Shown: positions 52,986-62,452, counted from the stretch's first letter. The stretch: 64,000 nt of DNA from Gynurincola endophyticus (GCF_003991195.1 NZ_RCWL01000006.1:181118-245117), one strand, 5' to 3'. Numbers and translations are program-made. Notes: generated by a model not told the origin, from the sequence alone.

Positions 52986-55358
52986 CTAAAAGTTATAATG
53001 AACCGACAGCCTGAAGTTTCTGCGGGGTTCGGTTTGCCAGTAATACGAGTTCAGGAAATCATAATATCCCCCGGTATAGAGGTATTGATTGAATAGATTA
53101 TAGCATTGCAGTTGAACACCGAACTGATGGTTCTCCCAGAAAATAGCGGCATCCATACGGTGATAATCTTCCATATTTCTGGAAGGGTCGTTGGTGAGGC
53201 TGTAGGTAGACCTGCCTTCGAGGTAACTAAAGCTGGCCTGTGCGCCTATTCCTTTCAGTGCCGGTACCGGTAACTGATAACGTACAGTGGCATTATAGGT
53301 ATTTTTTGCAAATCCCGGAATTTGTTGCCCTTTTGCAAAAGCTGTTACACCCGGCGTTACTTTCGATACATAGTTTTCGGTATAAGCATAGTTGGCAATC
53401 AGGTGTAAACCGGTAGCAAGGGTACCTCTGATATCCAACTCAACTCCAAGGGCGGTTTTTTCACCGAGAGAGACGCTTCTGCCTGAGTTAGGCGGACTAT
53501 TCGGATCTGCCGTGAGTTCATTTCTCCGTACAATTCGATATACTGCGAGTGTGCTGCTCCAGCTGCCTCCGGCCCAGTCTCTTTTAAAACCGAGTTCGGT
53601 ATTGGTACCGGTGATGGGTTTTACTTTACTGTTGTCAGCCATTAATCCGGTTTGAGGAATCACGGATTGATCCAATACACCATAAACGCTGGTAGAAGGC
53701 GTGATGGAATAACTGATGCCGAAGCGGGGAGTAATTTTATCTACTTTTAAGGCAGCGCCGCCATACATTGCCTGTGAAAAGGAGGTGTATCTACCTGCAA
53801 TAGTTATACGTAAATTGTTGTTCAGGAAACCGAGCTCATCCTGTATATAGATACCTGAATAATTAACGAAGTTGGTACCACCGCCGAGCGTTGCTCTTTG
53901 TTCTAACGGTTCAGACCTGTCCCAGTCAGGATAACCTGCTGTTGGTAAACTACCTGATTGGGTGAGTGGATTCCAGGTGCTGGTATCGAGGCGGTGGGTT
54001 TTTGTCCAGTCGGCATAATATTTTTTCTCACCTGCATCTATGCCGGCCAGTATCCGGTGGCGAACGTTTCCGGTATATGATTCACCATTAATAAATGCCT
54101 GCATCATTGTCAGGGTACTTTTGGTGTCCCAGATGCCTGCTGAGCGGATATAAGTACCGTCGCTGTTAATAGCTTCCGGCCATAAAGAACTTCCTTTACT
54201 ATTGTAACTATTGTACATGGTTTGGGCCGTTAGTTTATAGTTTTCTGATAACTGGTGTTCAAATTGAAGATATACACGCTGATCAGCGATTTTTGTAGCG
54301 GGCAAACCTGCGGGTAACTGAGTGGTTTCTACCGGTAATGTTTTGTAACCGGTGGGAGAGAATATATAATAACTGCCAACATCACTCATGTTAGCGAGTT
54401 GAAGGTTATATTCAGCTGTTAATTGGGTGCGGTCGTTCAGTTTAAATTTCATTACAGGAGCAATGGTATACCTGTCGTTGAATTCATTCGGGCGATGGCT
54501 TCCTTTTTTTTGAGCGGCAGCATTCATGCGGTATAAAATTTTTCCGTTTTTACCCAATACTCCGTCGTAGTCTGCTGCTATCCGCATCAGATTAAACGAC
54601 CCTGCAGTAAAATCGATTGCACCTCTTTCTGCTCCGGTAGGTTTTTTTGTAACAACATTATAGAAACCGGCCGGATCACCATAGCTCAGCATAAAACCTG
54701 CCGGCCCTTTTACAAATTCAATATGATCAACAATACTCATGTCTTCGGTTAAAGGCCCCCAGGGAGAAGTCACCATATTAAAACCGTTGGCAAAAGCGTG
54801 TAACTGTCCGCCGCGCATTTTTACATTCGTATAGAGGTCGCCCCAGTGTTCCTGACGCATGGCTCCACTGATGTTTTTTAACACGCCGTCGCTCATACTG
54901 ATGATTTGTTGCGACTGAAGTGTTCTGTTAGAAACGATTTGTATATTCTGTGCAATTTCAAGCGGTTTGCCCTGGATGCGTAAAGTAGGATCGAGACTTA
55001 CCACATTGTAGTTTGATTTTTTTGCACTCACCAGAACTGCTTCCAGTTCTTCTTTATTCCACTCTAGGCGTAATTCAACCATTGTGGTTTCTCCTTCAGC
55101 AATACGAATGGTTTGTTCAATTGGTTGATGATGAACAAAGCTGGCTACCAGTTGATAAGTACCTGCTTTAATATTCCGGAGAGTAAAATTTCCTTTGTTA
55201 TCGGTAGTGGTATTGTGTTTACCCAGCACAATGGTGACGCCTTCGGCTGAAGCACCGTCTGAGGTTAAAACATGGCCTTTGAGTTGGTTATTTTGTGCGG
55301 CGGCAGATGCTGCTGCACTCATTAGTAAAATGATTAGTTGATAAATTTTTAAGGGCAT
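52986..55358 (-). CDS. TonB-dependent siderophore-type receptor
   Basis: The 790-residue protein has a signal peptide (ends AAAQ), an N-terminal CarboxypepD-like beta-sandwich (LKGHVLTSDGASAEGVTIVL through about residue 95), a plug (VSNRTLQSQQIISMSDGVLK; FVKGPAGFMLSYGDPAGFYN) and a FhuA/FpvA-like barrel with a C-terminal aromatic RNFRLSVHYNF. The plug's GxPAGxxxxxG pattern is typical of ferric-siderophore receptors. It is monocistronic with its own terminator. No Fur or DtxR box was identified upstream. The FUSC gene is upstream on the same strand at 125 bases. Confidence 0.92.
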   Translation of the reverse strand: MPLKIYQLIILLMSAAASAAAQNNQLKGHVLTSDGASAEGVTIVLGKHNTTTDNKGNFTLRNIKAGTYQLVASFVHHQPIEQTIRIAEGETTMVELRLEWNKEELEAVLVSAKKSNYNVVSLDPTLRIQGKPLEIAQNIQIVSNRTLQSQQIISMSDGVLKNISGAMRQEHWGDLYTNVKMRGGQLHAFANGFNMVTSPWGPLTEDMSIVDHIEFVKGPAGFMLSYGDPAGFYNVVTKKPTGAERGAIDFTAGSFNLMRIAADYDGVLGKNGKILYRMNAAAQKKGSHRPNEFNDRYTIAPVMKFKLNDRTQLTAEYNLQLANMSDVGSYYIFSPTGYKTLPVETTQLPAGLPATKIADQRVYLQFEHQLSENYKLTAQTMYNSYNSKGSSLWPEAINSDGTYIRSAGIWDTKSTLTMMQAFINGESYTGNVRHRILAGIDAGEKKYYADWTKTHRLDTSTWNPLTQSGSLPTAGYPDWDRSEPLEQRATLGGGTNFVNYSGIYIQDELGFLNNNLRITIAGRYTSFSQAMYGGAALKVDKITPRFGISYSITPSTSVYGVLDQSVIPQTGLMADNSKVKPITGTNTELGFKRDWAGGSWSSTLAVYRIVRRNELTADPNSPPNSGRSVSLGEKTALGVELDIRGTLATGLHLIANYAYTENYVSKVTPGVTAFAKGQQIPGFAKNTYNATVRYQLPVPALKGIGAQASFSYLEGRSTYSLTNDPSRNMEDYHRMDAAIFWENHQFGVQLQCYNLFNQYLYTGGYYDFLNSYYWQTEPRRNFRLSVHYNF

Positions 55359-55483
55359 CGAATTAGATTTAATGCCGCAAACTTACAGGAGACGTGGTTG
55401 GTTGATTTGCCACGAAAGGAATTGCATTTTCGAAAGTAGAAAAAAATGTAATTCGTAATTAGTTGGTTAATAATGTTGTGACA

Positions 55484-56554
55484 TTATTTTTTGCTTAACC
55501 GCTTTTTGGTTTGTGTTACCTGCAGACGCGTGTGTGCGTACAGTTTTTGGGAGTGTATGAGTATACCTCCCAAGGCTCCGATCATGGCACCTACCAGAAT
55601 ATCAATGAAGCGATAAACGAACAGTTCGTCGGGTTGGAGGGTGGAAAAGGCGCCGGCTTCAGCCAGAAAGATGGTCATTGGGGTAATAAATATAACGGCC
55701 AGCCCATAGTTTCTTACAATAAACAGTTCTATCAGAAATTGTAACACCATAATACATACGCCGAGGAAAAGGGGATGGTGATTGATTTTTAACAGTAACC
55801 AGGCAATACCTAATCCGATAATGGTACCGATGATTCTTTGTATGGTTCGGTGCCAGACGATTCGTTGGTTAATACCCTGAATAATAGCTAAACAGGAAAT
55901 AGGTACCCAGTAAGGGTTGGGTAGTTTGAGGGCGTGGCTGGCCAGAATCGATGCGCCCATGATAATACCTATAAGGATTGATTCTACTGTTGAAACGTCT
56001 TTTCTTTTCGGTGGTGTTTTTGCTTTGGGTTGATGCGGAAACTTCCGGGTAATATACAATGCGTATAAAAAACCGAGTAAACAGGCCCACAAAGCGCCTG
56101 CCGAAAGTATACTCATTTTCAACAAAATCGTTTGAGGATTATAAGGCATGAAACAGCCGATAGAAGCCACCATAATAAAGAAAAAATTACCGGGTGCGGG
56201 TAAGCGGTACCGGTTTTTCAAACCATGCACGAACATTGAAAAAACGGCGATGGCCAGGGCTGATATATAAGGATTATAACTAAAAATGAGTCCTGTTCCG
56301 AATGAAACAACAAATCCGGCTGCAACAAGTAACAACACTTTCATGCGTCGTTTTACCGAACCGCTATGAATGTACAGGCTTACCAGGCCTCCGATACTGG
56401 CCTGAATACCGTCTTGCATGAATCCCAACGCATAAGCAACAAAAAAAGGAACACTTACACTGAGTGCAGCTATTGCCGGAATATGCCAGAGGCGATCTGT
56501 TTTTTTGTATTCGAAGAAGGCCCTGAGTTCTTTGTCAATAACGGTGGAGCGCAT
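55484..56554 (-). CDS. FUSC-family membrane protein
   Basis: The 356-residue protein has about ten hydrophobic segments in two groups separated by a cytoplasmic loop rich in Lys and Pro (HQPKAKTPPKRKDVSTVES), the FUSC layout. NPYWVPISCLAIIQ followed by WHRTIQRIIGTIIGLGIAWL is the diagnostic FUSC/aromatic-acid-exporter segment. These proteins are linked to efflux or tolerance of aromatic compounds, but here the substrate is unknown. It is divergent from the Panacea-like gene. No MFP or outer-membrane partner is adjacent. Confidence 0.87.
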   Translation of the reverse strand: MRSTVIDKELRAFFEYKKTDRLWHIPAIAALSVSVPFFVAYALGFMQDGIQASIGGLVSLYIHSGSVKRRMKVLLLVAAGFVVSFGTGLIFSYNPYISALAIAVFSMFVHGLKNRYRLPAPGNFFFIMVASIGCFMPYNPQTILLKMSILSAGALWACLLGFLYALYITRKFPHQPKAKTPPKRKDVSTVESILIGIIMGASILASHALKLPNPYWVPISCLAIIQGINQRIVWHRTIQRIIGTIIGLGIAWLLLKINHHPLFLGVCIMVLQFLIELFIVRNYGLAVIFITPMTIFLAEAGAFSTLQPDELFVYRFIDILVGAMIGALGGILIHSQKLYAHTRLQVTQTKKRLSKK

Positions 56555-56757
56555 ATGTACTGTCAGAAATTGTTATTGTTTGAATAAAAATCAGTTATAA
56601 AAAAGATTTGACTATAACTATTTATGGACTAAAACTTTGTAGCAAAGGTATCGTACTTATTGAAAAAAAACTGATAAATAAGTAGTCAATTTTGATCCGC
56701 TTATGGTTAATATGTCATCACATAGTATATTTCTCAAGCCTTAATAATTGCTTACTA

Positions 56758-57282
56758 ATGGAAAATTCAATGATGTATGATCAGTATTATCACAAAGTTA
56801 AGAGTAAATATGAGCAGGAATTATTGTACACTGCTGTCCATATCATTTATGACGCCTACCTGCTTTATCAAAATCCTTTAACCAACAGACAGTTACATTG
56901 TTTAATGTTTTTAGTAAATCTTAAACGATATGAGTTGAACCTTGGATTTTACAAAAATGATGAAATACCTGAATTTGAAAAGTGGACGTTAGGATATGAC
57001 TCATGGAATAAAGGCCCGGTAGTGAGTTATATTCAGCGCATCATTCATAAGTTTGAGCCGGCTGAAACAATTACTCAGGCTGATTTTAAGTTGTTGTATC
57101 TCAGAATGAGGCAGGATCTGAAAATACCCGGTGTAAGAAACATTATTACTGATACCGTAGATTTTTATGGAGGCCGGAAATGTATTGAACTGGCCAGCCT
57201 GATTGCTGAGTTTCTACGAAAAGAAAATAGCTCTAAAGCAATGAAATCGTACCGGAAAACAAAAATTAAATTTGAAGTATAA
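56758..57282 (+). CDS. Panacea (DUF4065/SocA)-like protein, orphan
   Basis: The 174-residue protein has LTNRQLHCLMFLVNLKRYEL and FEKWTLGYDSWNKGPVVSYI, resembling the LQKLLYL...F.AW..GPV core of Panacea domain antitoxins. Homologues neutralise many kinds of toxin or bind ClpX as proteolytic adaptors. No toxin gene is next to it, so it is either orphan or something else. I chose ATG 56758 (MENSMMYDQ); a longer in-frame reading begins in non-conserved hydrophobic sequence. Divergent from the FUSC gene and followed by the repeat array. Confidence 0.6.
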   Translation: MENSMMYDQYYHKVKSKYEQELLYTAVHIIYDAYLLYQNPLTNRQLHCLMFLVNLKRYELNLGFYKNDEIPEFEKWTLGYDSWNKGPVVSYIQRIIHKFEPAETITQADFKLLYLRMRQDLKIPGVRNIITDTVDFYGGRKCIELASLIAEFLRKENSSKAMKSYRKTKIKFEV

Positions 57283-57341
57283 ATTTAACTATTCAGGAAT
57301 CAAGGGAAATAAAGCCGGCTTTTTAAATGGAAAGTGGGAAA

Positions 57342-58117
57342 TAATGCTTGAATCATGCCGAATAAAATAAACAATGCTTTTGGTTGATTTTCATTGAAAC
57401 ATGAAGAAAAGTAAAGTTGATGAAGTGAATGAAGCAGCGAAGCTGTTCTTGTATTCTTCCATTACTTCATTTTCTTCGTGTTTACATCGATCAAAAACTT
57501 AGTATAATTTATCTGAAGTGGAAAATAATGCTTGAATTACGACGAATGAAGTAAAGAGCGCTTTTGTTTGATTTTCATTGAAACATGAAGAAAAGTAAAG
57601 GTGATGAAGTGAATGAAGCAGCGAAGCTGTTCTTAGTATCCTTCTATTACTTCATTTTCTTCGTGTTTACATCGATCAAAAACTTAGTATAATTTATCTG
57701 AAGTGGAAAATAATGCTTGAATTACGACGAATGAAGTAAAGAGCGCTTTTGTTTGATTTTCATTGAAAAATGAAGAAAAGGGAAAGGTGATGAAGTGAAT
57801 GAAGCAGCGAAGCTGTTCTTATTTTCTTCCATTACTTCATTTTCTTCATGTTTTCATCGATCAAAAATCAGGTATAAATTATCTGAAGTGGAAAATAATG
57901 CTTGAATCATGCCGAATGAAATGAACAACGCTTTTGTTTGATTTTCATTGAAAAATGAAGAAAAGGGAAAGGTGATGAAGTGAATGAAGCAGCGAAGCTG
58001 TTCTTGTATTCTTCCATTACTTCATTTTCTTCATGTTTAAATAATAATCTGCGAAAATCTGCGTGGAATAGCACTTTTTTTGGAAAAGATTTTATCCGCG
58101 TTATCTGCGGGAAAATG
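57342..58117. repeat. Array of four hairpin repeats, orientation B
   Basis: Units begin with TAATGCTTGAA at 57342, 57526, 57711 and 57896 (spacings 184, 185, 185). Each holds GAAACATGAAGAAAA, GATGAAGTGAATGAAG, the loop CAGCGAAGCTG, and ACTTCATTTTCTTC(A/G)TGTTT, so it can fold into a long imperfect hairpin. The array is the reverse complement of the 48-kb array and ends (58028-58117) with an inverted copy of the 219-bp unit's GATAACGCGGATAAA...GCAGATTTTCGCAGA part. No gene lies between 57283 and 58495. Confidence 0.9.
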
Positions 58118-58255
58118 ATCTATAAATGATCTTAAAGGGTAATTTCTCTTTTTGGGGTATGATTTAGCGCCCTTTTTAATACATCATTCTAAATGGTTAA
58201 AATGAACTTCTCATTTTCTTAATGATTCGTTGATAATCTGGAAATACTATACCTG

Positions 58256-58430
58256 TAAATTTGTGTTGTCAAGTTAGGAGAATCGGGTGCTACTCCAAAA
58301 CCATGAATTGAAATCTCTATAAGCTTACGGTTAGATAGCCGGCTTTTGAGGATTCGTTCCTTTTGAAAGTTTAAAGTAAGACAGTTGTTTTGTGTTAATG
58401 TAAAAAGCGAAGGTTAACCTTCGCTTTTTT
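58256..58430 (+). ncRNA. Candidate small RNA with promoter and terminator
   Basis: TAAATTTG (58256-58263) is an exact -7 element with a TTG about 23 bases upstream. The transcript, from about 58270, would end at a 14-bp palindromic hairpin (AAAAAGCGAAGGTT / AACCTTCGCTTTTT, 58402-58429) with a T-run, giving about 160 nt. There is no convincing open frame. The terminator lies 66 bases before the acetyltransferase start, so it could also be a leader. No riboswitch class is recognised. Confidence 0.45.
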
Positions 58431-58495
58431 ATATTACATAGCTGTTCAGCATGTTGTATCTTTATGTTTTATTTTCTACCCCAAATATTGTAAAA

Positions 58496-59092
58496 ATGAG
58501 TAGTGAAAAAGAAAAAATGTTAAACGGACAGCCATATCTGGCTTTTGAAAAAACTTTATTAGACGAACGCCAGTATGCAAAGAAACTCATTTATGAACTG
58601 AATCAATTACATCCGCTCAACCTGGATGCCCGGAATAATCTTTTACAAACATTGCTGGGAAAACTCGGAAAGAATGCTTTTGTGGAATTGCCTTTCAGGT
58701 GCGATTACGGTTATAATATTGAAATAGGTGATCATTTCTACTCTAATTATAATTGCACTATACTGGATTGCGCAAAAGTGGTGATTGGTGATAACGTTTT
58801 GCTGGCCCCGAATGTTTCTATTTTTACAGCAGGTCATCCGATCGATGCAGAAAAAAGAAATGAAGGGTGGGAATATGCTTTTCCGGTAACAATTGGTAAC
58901 AATGTCTGGATCGGCGGTAACGTAGTCATCAATCCCGGAGTTACCATCGGAAATAATGTAGTCATCGGATCAGGAAGTGTAGTTACAAAAGATATTCCTT
59001 CTGATTGTATTGCGGTTGGTAACCCCTGTAAAGTACTCAGAACAATTACCGAAGATGATAAATTGTATTATTATAAAAAACTGAAGTTTTAA
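58496..59092 (+). CDS. Maltose/galactoside O-acetyltransferase-like protein
   Basis: The 198-residue protein is a left-handed beta-helix acetyltransferase. It has the Maa-type N-terminal helix (MLNGQPYLAFEKTLLDERQY) and hexapeptide repeats (VVIGDNVLLAPNVSI; VTIGNNVWIGGNVVINPGVT; IGNNVVIGSGSVVTKDIPSD) with FTAGHPID carrying the catalytic His near residue 120. Family members move acetyl groups from acetyl-CoA to sugars such as maltose or chitin-oligosaccharides. I chose ATG 58496; a TATCTTTA element at 58457-58464 would lie inside the longer reading from 58451. Confidence 0.92.
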   Translation: MSSEKEKMLNGQPYLAFEKTLLDERQYAKKLIYELNQLHPLNLDARNNLLQTLLGKLGKNAFVELPFRCDYGYNIEIGDHFYSNYNCTILDCAKVVIGDNVLLAPNVSIFTAGHPIDAEKRNEGWEYAFPVTIGNNVWIGGNVVINPGVTIGNNVVIGSGSVVTKDIPSDCIAVGNPCKVLRTITEDDKLYYYKKLKF

Positions 59093-59139
59093 TTTAGGAG
59101 AACGATACAGAAATATAGGAATTAAGAAAACATTTCACT

Positions 59140-59265
59140 GAATTTCTTAATTCCTACAATGTTTGGCAGGTGAAATTTTTACGCTGATTTTCACTGATTC
59201 AATCATTTGAATTGAAACGATGCTTTCAGTATAATCTGCGGGATAACTTAATTTATTAATGTTTC
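59140..59265. repeat. Second copy of the ATCTGCGGGATAAC repeat
   Basis: CTTAATTCCTACAATG, GGCAGGTGAAATTTTTACGC, ATTTGAATTGAAACGATG and ATCTGCGGGATAAC follow in the same order and strand as at 21375-21535; the palindrome of that copy is missing here. Confidence 0.6.
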
Positions 59266-59276
59266 TGTAACTATGA

Positions 59277-60461
59277 TTATTTTTTATTATAATTATCTAT
59301 AAACGTACTCACTTTTTCACCGTTAAAACCACTCTCAGTATAAATCACTTCATTCTTTTCATTCAGGATAATTGTTTTGGGATAGGCGTATACTCCCAAT
59401 AATTCTGCCAGCAGCGTTCCGTCATATAACATCGCATAAGCAGCTTTTTCTCTCTTATGAAAAAAGCCAACATCTTCTTTCGTGTCATAAGCGTTTATAC
59501 TAACAAGCTGAACATTACTGCCATTGTATTTTTCCTGTAACTTTTTCAGGTCTTTGAAAGCGTCCATGCAATAGCCGCAGTTCTTAATCCAGAATTCAAT
59601 TACTGTTAATTTACCTTTTAAGGCATCGCTATGAAGACTGTCAGGTGCGGTACCGGTCGTATATAAAGGTAATTTCCATTCAGGTATTGTTTGCCCTACC
59701 TTCACCAGTTCAACCTGTTCTTTCTTTACTGCCTGTGTATATTCAGGATAACCGGAGTAAAACCAGTCAGTGGGAAGAGGTGGCGCAGGTTTGGTGTTGA
59801 TATTCTCCATTGTTACCTGATAATAATAATCTTTTGTTGAACTATTCGATTGAATTACCCGGTATGGGAGATAGGTTTTTGCATCAGCGATTATAGTAAA
59901 ATATTGAACGACCTCGCTGTTATTAAAAACATAGAAAGGTTTCGGGAAATCTAAAGTTTTACCCAACAAAGAGAAGCCGAGTTTCTTATACTTTTTATGA
60001 TCGATCACCGTATCGCTTACGGTTTTGATGATACTTTCATCTTTTATTATTTCAGGCAACGCAACTTTTAAACTAATGATGGAGTTGTTCAGACCTGATG
60101 AAGAGGAAAGGTGTTTGGTGGTGGCACGTGTATTTTCGAGCTCATAGGTTTTCTGTACATGGTTGAGATTGAATAATTCCGAGTTGTTGAAGATACGGCT
60201 GGTGTTTTTTGAGTTAAGCATTATCTTTTGTAAATCGGCAGACTTCTTTGGGTCAAACTCTGCATAAGTCTGAAAATTTCCTGTATAAAAATAATTATTT
60301 GCAGGGTTGTGAACATAAGTTTCAATGTCATAGCTCACTTTCGTGATCTGTGACAATGCATTGTCGAATTTTTTAAAAGCAGCCAATGCTTCTTTATTAA
60401 TTTGAGATTGTGCGGGAAAATACAAGATGATGAAAATCGAATAAAAGATTAGGTTCTTCAT
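59277..60461 (-). CDS. TlpA-family protein with N-terminal extracytoplasmic domain
   Basis: The 394-residue protein has a signal peptide (MKNLIFYSIFIILYFPAQSQ), about 240 residues of beta-rich domain of unknown type, and a C-terminal thioredoxin-like TlpA domain: FWIKNCGYC with Cys295 and Cys298, and AYPKT with the cis-proline near residue 361. Bacteroidota have many such long TlpA proteins in the periplasm, probably involved in disulfide reduction. It is divergent from the LytS/LytTR operon, and paired 21-bp-spaced repeats lie between them, so it is the probable target of that system (inference). Confidence 0.9.
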   Translation of the reverse strand: MKNLIFYSIFIILYFPAQSQINKEALAAFKKFDNALSQITKVSYDIETYVHNPANNYFYTGNFQTYAEFDPKKSADLQKIMLNSKNTSRIFNNSELFNLNHVQKTYELENTRATTKHLSSSSGLNNSIISLKVALPEIIKDESIIKTVSDTVIDHKKYKKLGFSLLGKTLDFPKPFYVFNNSEVVQYFTIIADAKTYLPYRVIQSNSSTKDYYYQVTMENINTKPAPPLPTDWFYSGYPEYTQAVKKEQVELVKVGQTIPEWKLPLYTTGTAPDSLHSDALKGKLTVIEFWIKNCGYCMDAFKDLKKLQEKYNGSNVQLVSINAYDTKEDVGFFHKREKAAYAMLYDGTLLAELLGVYAYPKTIILNEKNEVIYTESGFNGEKVSTFIDNYNKK

Positions 60462-60510
60462 AACCGTTTTTTTGAGTGAAAATACGTAAAGGTGTCATCA
60501 TCATTTTATC

Positions 60511-60590
60511 TATTCGATCGGGGGTTTGGTTTATTCGATCAGATCAGAAAGGAACCTTTTTGGTCGAAAAAAGAACCCTTCTTGTCGAAA
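60511..60590. promoter_or_regulatory. Two divergent pairs of 21-bp-spaced TCGAA sites
   Basis: TATTCGATC occurs at 60511 and 60532; TGGTCGAAA at 60561 and TTGTCGAAA at 60582. Both pairs have exactly 21 bases between starts, as expected for LytTR dimer sites. Read toward each gene they share the core G(A/G)TCGAA(A/T)A. One pair lies 50-79 bases before the TlpA start and the other 51-80 before the LytS start. Confidence 0.6.
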
Positions 60591-60640
60591 GATAATAGTT
60601 GAAAATTAAACTTTATGTTAAAATAATGTAGCATTGTAAT

Positions 60641-61720
60641 ATGTTGAATTTTAAACATATTTCAATAAAAAAATATATCGTCATTGAATGCATGATTTTG
60701 TTTTTTTTATGTTATGTCAGGCCTATTATCAGTGACCTGGAGTATAGTGCCTATGAGCAAAAAGATATCCGGCGTTTTTCTGAAGATATCGAAGCCCGTA
60801 TGGTATGGGGTACTTTTTCGTTTGTGTTTTTGAGTGTTTATTACTTTGCTTTTTTAAAAAAGCTGGTAATGGCAAACAGGCACTGGCTCGTTGTTATTAC
60901 GTTACCCCTTTTTGTTTTTCTATATCATCTTTTTGATTTTTATATACAAGACCGTGCTATTGTTTCAATGAATTTTTTATCGGAAAAGTTTAGAAGTAAA
61001 ACAAATGCACGCTTACAAAGGAATAATCTTTATTTTACTTTTAATTACTTACTGAGCTACAGTTATATTCCTTTGGTGGGAATGGCGTATATAGCCAGGT
61101 TTTTTAAACAACAACAGCTGATCAGCAAATTGAAGGAGCAGCAATTGATGTCTGAATTAAAATACCTGAAAGATAAATTACATCCGCATTTCTTTTTCAA
61201 TACACTGAACAACATATATGTGCTGGCGATTCAGGGTTCGGAACGAACCGCTCCGATGGTGGCGAGTTTGTCTGATTTAATGCGTTATATGTTGTATGAG
61301 TCTGATCAGCCTGCCGTATCTTTAAAACGGGAGGTGGCTATTTTGCACGAGTATATCGGTCTTGAAAAAATACGTTACGGGGAACGGTTTAATATTAGTT
61401 TTGAGGTGCAGGGCGTTAAAGAGAATGATGTTATTCCGCCTTTATTGTTGTTGCCTTTTATTGAAAATGCTTTTAAGCATGGGTTACAGGATGCCGTTGA
61501 TCAGGGGTATGTTGACATAATCGTTTGTCGTACGGATAATGAGTTGTTAATGAAGGTAAAAAACAGTACGGTTAAATTACCGGTTACCGAACCGGGTGGA
61601 ATAGGATTATCTACTGTTCAACAGCGATTAAATTTATTGTATGGCAATGATTATTCGCTGGATATGGTGGCGATGGAAAATACTTACGAAGTAATTTTAT
61701 CTCTTAAAATGGATGCATGA
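60641..61720 (+). CDS. LytS-like sensor histidine kinase
   Basis: The 359-residue protein has four membrane segments (13-31, 57-72, 83-103, 135-153), a short coiled-coil linker (KQQQLISKLKEQQLMSELK) and the His_kinase region LHPHFFFNTLNNIY with probable phospho-His183, then LPFIENAFKHGL (N box) and GGIGLSTVQQRLNLLYG (G box). It probably senses a membrane or cell-envelope signal and passes phosphate to the LytTR regulator, whose gene overlaps by 4 bases (ATGA). Divergent from the TlpA gene. Confidence 0.92.
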   Translation: MLNFKHISIKKYIVIECMILFFLCYVRPIISDLEYSAYEQKDIRRFSEDIEARMVWGTFSFVFLSVYYFAFLKKLVMANRHWLVVITLPLFVFLYHLFDFYIQDRAIVSMNFLSEKFRSKTNARLQRNNLYFTFNYLLSYSYIPLVGMAYIARFFKQQQLISKLKEQQLMSELKYLKDKLHPHFFFNTLNNIYVLAIQGSERTAPMVASLSDLMRYMLYESDQPAVSLKREVAILHEYIGLEKIRYGERFNISFEVQGVKENDVIPPLLLLPFIENAFKHGLQDAVDQGYVDIIVCRTDNELLMKVKNSTVKLPVTEPGGIGLSTVQQRLNLLYGNDYSLDMVAMENTYEVILSLKMDA

Positions 61721-62391
61721 AGTGTATAATTGTTGATGATGAACCGTTAGCTATCCAGTTACTGGAAGAATATGTACAGCGCTATGGCCGGTTGGAGCTG
61801 GTGGCTACCTGCGCAAATGCCCTGGAAGCTTTTACTGCTTTGCAACAGTTCGAAGTGGAATTAATGTTTCTGGATATCCGGATGCCGGGTGTAAACGGTA
61901 TTGAATTACTGAGTGCATTGAAGTGTCCGCCATTAACTGTTTTTACCACTGCTTATGATCAGTATGCGGTGACGGGTTTTGAACTGAATGCGGCTGATTA
62001 TTTACTAAAGCCGGTAACCTATGAACGGTTTGAGAAAAGTATGGACAGACTTTTTAAAAAAGAAAGGAACTTGTCTCCCCCCGCTACTGCACATACTTAT
62101 TTTAAAGTTTCGCGTGATTTAGTGAAAGTGGAACATCGTGAATTGATTTTTGCGCAATCCCTGAAAGATTACATTTTATTAAAAACCACTTCGGCTAAGC
62201 TCATTACTTACATGACCATGAAATCGTTGGCAGATTTATTACCGGAGCAGTCATTTATCAGGGTACATCGATCTTATCTTGTTAATAAAGCGTTTATTAG
62301 CAAAATAGAAAAAGGAAAACTCTGGGCAGGTACTGTTGAAATTCCGGTAGGAGAAACTTATAAAGCACAATTATTGCATCATTTCAGGTAG
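61717..62391 (+). CDS. LytTR-family response regulator
   Basis: The 224-residue protein has a receiver domain (IIVDDEP with Asp7/Asp8, LMFLDIRMPGVNG with phosphoacceptor Asp53, LKPV with the conserved Lys) and a C-terminal LytTR DNA-binding domain (residues about 125-222; VHRSYLVNKAFISKIEKG). It overlaps the kinase gene by 4 bases. LytTR proteins bind paired direct repeats; two such pairs lie just upstream of the operon, suggesting autoregulation and control of the divergent TlpA gene. Confidence 0.93.
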   Translation: MKCIIVDDEPLAIQLLEEYVQRYGRLELVATCANALEAFTALQQFEVELMFLDIRMPGVNGIELLSALKCPPLTVFTTAYDQYAVTGFELNAADYLLKPVTYERFEKSMDRLFKKERNLSPPATAHTYFKVSRDLVKVEHRELIFAQSLKDYILLKTTSAKLITYMTMKSLADLLPEQSFIRVHRSYLVNKAFISKIEKGKLWAGTVEIPVGETYKAQLLHHFR

Positions 62392-62444
62392 TATCCTGAC
62401 CGTTAAAGCCGGGAAAACAGTTTTATTAGAATCAAAAGAAAGGC

Positions 62445-62452
62445 TAGCTTTG
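62445..62452 (+). promoter_or_regulatory. -7 element for the MFS exporter
   Basis: TAGCTTTG matches TAnnTTTG exactly, with a TTTT -33-like stretch at 62421-62424, 20 bases upstream. Its position makes an initiation codon at 62450 impossible for this transcript and fixes the start at 62471, with a leader of about 12 nt. Confidence 0.65.
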
